DNA of 64,000 nt from Mytilus galloprovincialis (taxonomy: Eukaryota > Mollusca > Bivalvia > Mytilida > Mytilidae): the NCBI RefSeq assembly GCF_965363235.1, contig NC_134844.1:89118664-89182663 (forward strand), read 5' to 3'. The notes under the pieces were generated by a model. That model did no database searches and was not told the origin of the DNA. It saw only the letters and a program-made list of their open reading frames with translations. Positions 60,924 through 64,000 of this stretch are shown in pieces. Every line of letters begins with the position of its first letter. Position 1 is the first letter of the stretch. The position numbers and the translations under genes were made by a program.

Positions 60924-62949
60924 AAAATCAATATTCAAGCTAGTAAGTTTTGTGGCGTTCTGCGAAGATAAAAAAAAGGTCTACTTTACACACAAAAAAA
61001 ATAATCTGCACACAGCAGATTGATTGGTTGATTTTTTTTCCTCGAAAGAGTTGGGAGTGTCTGTAAATTAATACCTTAGATCTAGCTGCTACATGCTTGT
61101 GTGCCATCCATCATATATGTCGGACAACTACTCTCTCTCTCTCTCTCTCGTTCTTTGTAAAAGAAAAGTTTCAATTTCAAAATACTAGTTTCATCACATG
61201 CCTATGTACCAGGCAATTCTGTTGGAGATTCGAGAAAATAAACTTCATTCTGCCACACTACTTCTAAATGTAATAACCTTATTTTTCATACACATATTGC
61301 TAGGTAGATGACTAGGAATTGTTCTACTCACAGTAGATAAAAAAAAATGATCGTTAACTATACTGAAATGTTTATGACATAAAAGTGTTTCTCTGATAAA
61401 ACTTTTTGTCAGATGAGTTGATGCGACAAAAAAAATTATTGCACGTTTTACTTAAATGTTCACGACTAAGGAGTACTTTTTCTCATAAGATTTTTGTGAG
61501 ATTTTCATTCGTGTGTATAGCTTCGAATCTTTTAATAGCAACGCTAGGAATTACAGATACTATCTGTCTGGGGAGGATTATTAAATAGATCTCACTTTTG
61601 ATCGTATTTTCTTTTTCAATGTATCTTGCTTTTATAAAGTGGGAGTGTGGTCATTTGTAAGTTTTCTCTTTGTTATAGCTCCGGGGCCTTGTCTTTATGA
61701 AGTTTCCGAGTTAAATATTTCGACATCTTATATCCTTGAAACAATGCAGATCTATATTTTAATGCATATAAACGGGAACTTTATTTTATATAGATCAGAC
61801 CATTTCATGAAATTATGTTATGCCAAATATGCAAAAAAAGTCGTATACAGTTTAACGTTATTATAACGCGAACGTCAAATTACGGTTACGGGGACATGTC
61901 ATTGCGTTTGGGATTTTCTACCAGCAACTCAAACAAATGTACATATATCATTTTAAAGTAAATTAAATGTATTTTCCATTCATATCAGTTAACAGGTGTT
62001 AAAAATTTGAGATGTAGTAGAATTTCGTTTGATAAAAAGCCTCTCAATTATTCTTTGTGTTATTTTGTCCATCGGGACATTTTATTGGACACGGGAAAAA
62101 TGACGATGTTTTTAAAATAAGACCGCAGTTACATAATGATGACTTCAGATAGCTTCTTTGGGACATGTATAATTTTTCTGATATTATTAAAAATCCATTT
62201 TCGTCCGTTATATCTTATGAAAGTGAAGACAGGAAGTTTTTTTACGGGTTGAGCAGCTAGTTGGGACATTTTTTTCTCTTTTTTATTTAAACTCTTCTGA
62301 CGATCTTCCTTCTCTTACAGTTAAAAACGTCTATTACTTCATTTAACGTTAAATGTATACAAAACAGCTGTAAAACTTTAAACCATTCTACTTACTAATA
62401 AATCCGAACTGTGATTTCAAAGACGCACATACAACAAAATTGTAACAGCGGGACCAACTTGAAATGACGTTATAGGCATCGAAATGAGCAAAGTTTTTCA
62501 TTGAAAAATAGACAAAGCATAAAATCATCTATGTTATTGTTTTCTATGGCTTATTTCCTTTCGAATGATATGCATAACATGGATATTTATTGTATAGGAT
62601 AAGAGCTTGAATTTAAATAACCCGCCTTCTAACCTATATTTCCAAAGTGACACCAATATCGTCCTGCAATTCGTCATCCTGTAAATTGTATACAAATGAG
62701 TTATCGGTCGCTACCCCGTTATTTATAATGGTGGGTCGCAAGTCGAGAAGATATTATTGGTTATACATGTCTCCGAATTGACAAAGAACTACTTAGTCAT
62801 GTTAGTACAATGCATGCAGTTAGATAAGATTTAAATATTTGTGTGTATTAAACTATGCATGTGTAAGAAATCGCGAAAAACGTCCGTGGATTTACAAGAA
62901 GGAGTGAACATAGTGTGAAAATGAATCGTTAAATGATGCTTGATGAATG
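60924..62949. other. No recognised gene; CT microsatellite at 61126-61149
   Basis: A (CT)n run of about 11 repeats. Frames at 61406 and 61639 show no conserved motifs. Confidence 0.4.
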
Positions 62950-63040
62950 AATAAAATTGAGAATGGAAACGGGGAATGCGTCAAAGAAACAACAACCCAA
63001 CCAAAGAGTAGAAAACACCGTTAGGCCACCAATGGGTCTT
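62950..63040 (+). repeat. Family A fragment
   Basis: AAAATTGAGAATGGAAACGG to GCCACCAATGGGTCTTCA. Confidence 0.75.
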
Positions 63041-63224
63041 CAGAAGTATTAACGTTTAATATAATTGTTTTCCATTAGTTAATAATTCAACCTACAGGCT
63101 CTACCTTCAAGTTCTGTCGCTGATTTATTAAATTGTTGTAATAAGTTATAAGATTATTATGGAACGGGAAAACCACATTAGTAAACAATATCAGATTTAC
63201 GAAGTCAACGATAGTATTTACGGA

Positions 63225-63310
63225 GTCAGGGGCGTAGCTAGGTATTCAGTCAACTGTAGGCACCAATCAGCAGGGGGTCTGGGGGCCGGAAAACGGTTTT
63301 CAGCGTTTTA
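63225..63310 (+). repeat. Dispersed GGGGCGTAGCTAGG repeat fragment
   Basis: GTCAGGGGCGTAGCTAGG and CAGGGGGTCTGGGGGCCGG are typical of a widespread repeat. Confidence 0.45.
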
Positions 63311-63387
63311 GCTGCAAAATTTTATGTACAAAAATATCAAATTTACTTGTTATTTAATCATGATAATTATAATATTCATTTTTATTT

Positions 63388-63585
63388 CATAAATAAGGCC
63401 GTTAGTTTTCTCGTTTGAATTGTTTTACATTGTCTTATCGGGGCCATTTATAGCTGACTATGCGGTATAGGCTTTGCTCATTGTTGAAGGTCGTACGGTG
63501 ACCTATAGTTGTAAATGTCAGTGTCATTTTGTTCTTTTGTGGGTAGTTGTCTCATTGGCAATCATACCACATCTTCTTTTTTATA
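63388..63585 (-). repeat. Family B copy, reverse
   Basis: ATAAATAAGGCCGTTAGTTT to CAATCATACCACATCTTC, the full reversed head of the family, with TTGTTGAAGGTCGTACGGTG inside. Confidence 0.8.
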
Positions 63586-64000
63586 TGATGAAAAGTTTGA
63601 AGAATTATGTATAATGTACCATAACATCTGACTGGTGAAAATTTTTAAATAACGCAGTATAATCCGTAATATATATAAAAAATACAATATGCATTTCCCA
63701 GCGTAGATCAGCGTATCCCTTTAATTAAACAGTACCCCCTTCGGTATTATCATATCTATCCCTAGCCATACAAACACATACAGACAACTTCACTGGCTTT
63801 CATCTACAGATAACGTTGTTTTTAATAAAAAAAAATATTTGTGAAAAAAATATCTGTAGACACGTGCCTAAAGTGCCTAACGGCAGCTATGCTCCTGGGA
63901 GTGTCTATTCGTCCTGGTAAAATGTCTAATCGTCCAGCCATCCGTCTGTGCATGCGCAAATCTTCAATATCAATCAAAGATAGCCTGGTATCCCGGCCCG
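63586..64000. other. No recognised gene
   Basis: AT-rich, then a GC-richer end. Confidence 0.35.

Noticed and set aside
1-64000. tRNA, rRNA or snRNA genes
   Set aside because: No A/B-box tRNA pattern with a foldable cloverleaf, nor rRNA/snRNA core sequence, was recognised by eye; a covariance-model scan would be needed to exclude diverged copies.

Overview
The window looks like nuclear DNA from a marine bivalve, most likely a mussel (Mytilus or a close relative). This is an inference from AT-rich sequence, GT-AG introns, and several dispersed repeat families I associate with mussel genomes: the 'fresh-looking' 500-base unit ending in an AGCTCACCTGGCC palindrome, the family with AATGGAAATGGGGAATGTG, the family with GTATGATTGCCAATGAGAC, and the ACTGATGAG...GACGAAACG tail. 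There are no bacterial-type genes, operons, CRISPR arrays or recognisable tRNA/rRNA genes.

One real protein-coding gene is supported. It is on the plus strand, with seven coding exons between 17847 and 42810 that join in one open frame (about 1,147 residues, 5' end missing). It belongs to a large, uncharacterised metazoan family with an N-terminal Cys/His-rich region, a conserved central region, an RNase H/DDE-transposase-like domain, one C2H2 zinc finger and a C-terminal helix-turn-helix-like segment. It may be a transposase-derived host gene or an old transposon gene; the window alone does not decide.

Intron 5 of that gene is almost entirely one 14.7-kb insertion (23573-38303). It has 26-base terminal inverted repeats, a TA on each side, and CpG-rich subterminal arms. 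Inside it is a nest: a decayed non-LTR reverse transcriptase (27660-31250) is split by a 2.7-kb Mutator-like element (28134-30860) with a 9-base target duplication, which itself contains a 0.7-kb inverted-repeat element (28286-29003). Two hammerhead ribozyme motifs (31292-31334, 36125-36168) lie in the same insertion, the first just downstream of the reverse-transcriptase remnant. Three fold-back elements cluster at 34.97-37.0 kb.

Upstream (1-17.8 kb) is repeat territory: a five-copy 500-base array, a minisatellite carrying a 113-base MITE, and two 3-kb inverted-repeat elements (6030-9121, 14286-17755) with arms made of short subrepeats and possible decayed minus-strand exons. Downstream (42.8-64 kb) holds more reverse-transcriptase remnants, a 1.7-kb 26-base minisatellite with higher-order structure (50911-52670), two related 0.7-kb repeats 14 kb apart (46187-46964, 60235-60923), MITEs and dispersed repeats. 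A possible terminal exon at 55707 is the only other genic hint. Long AT-rich stretches show nothing recognisable and are listed as such.
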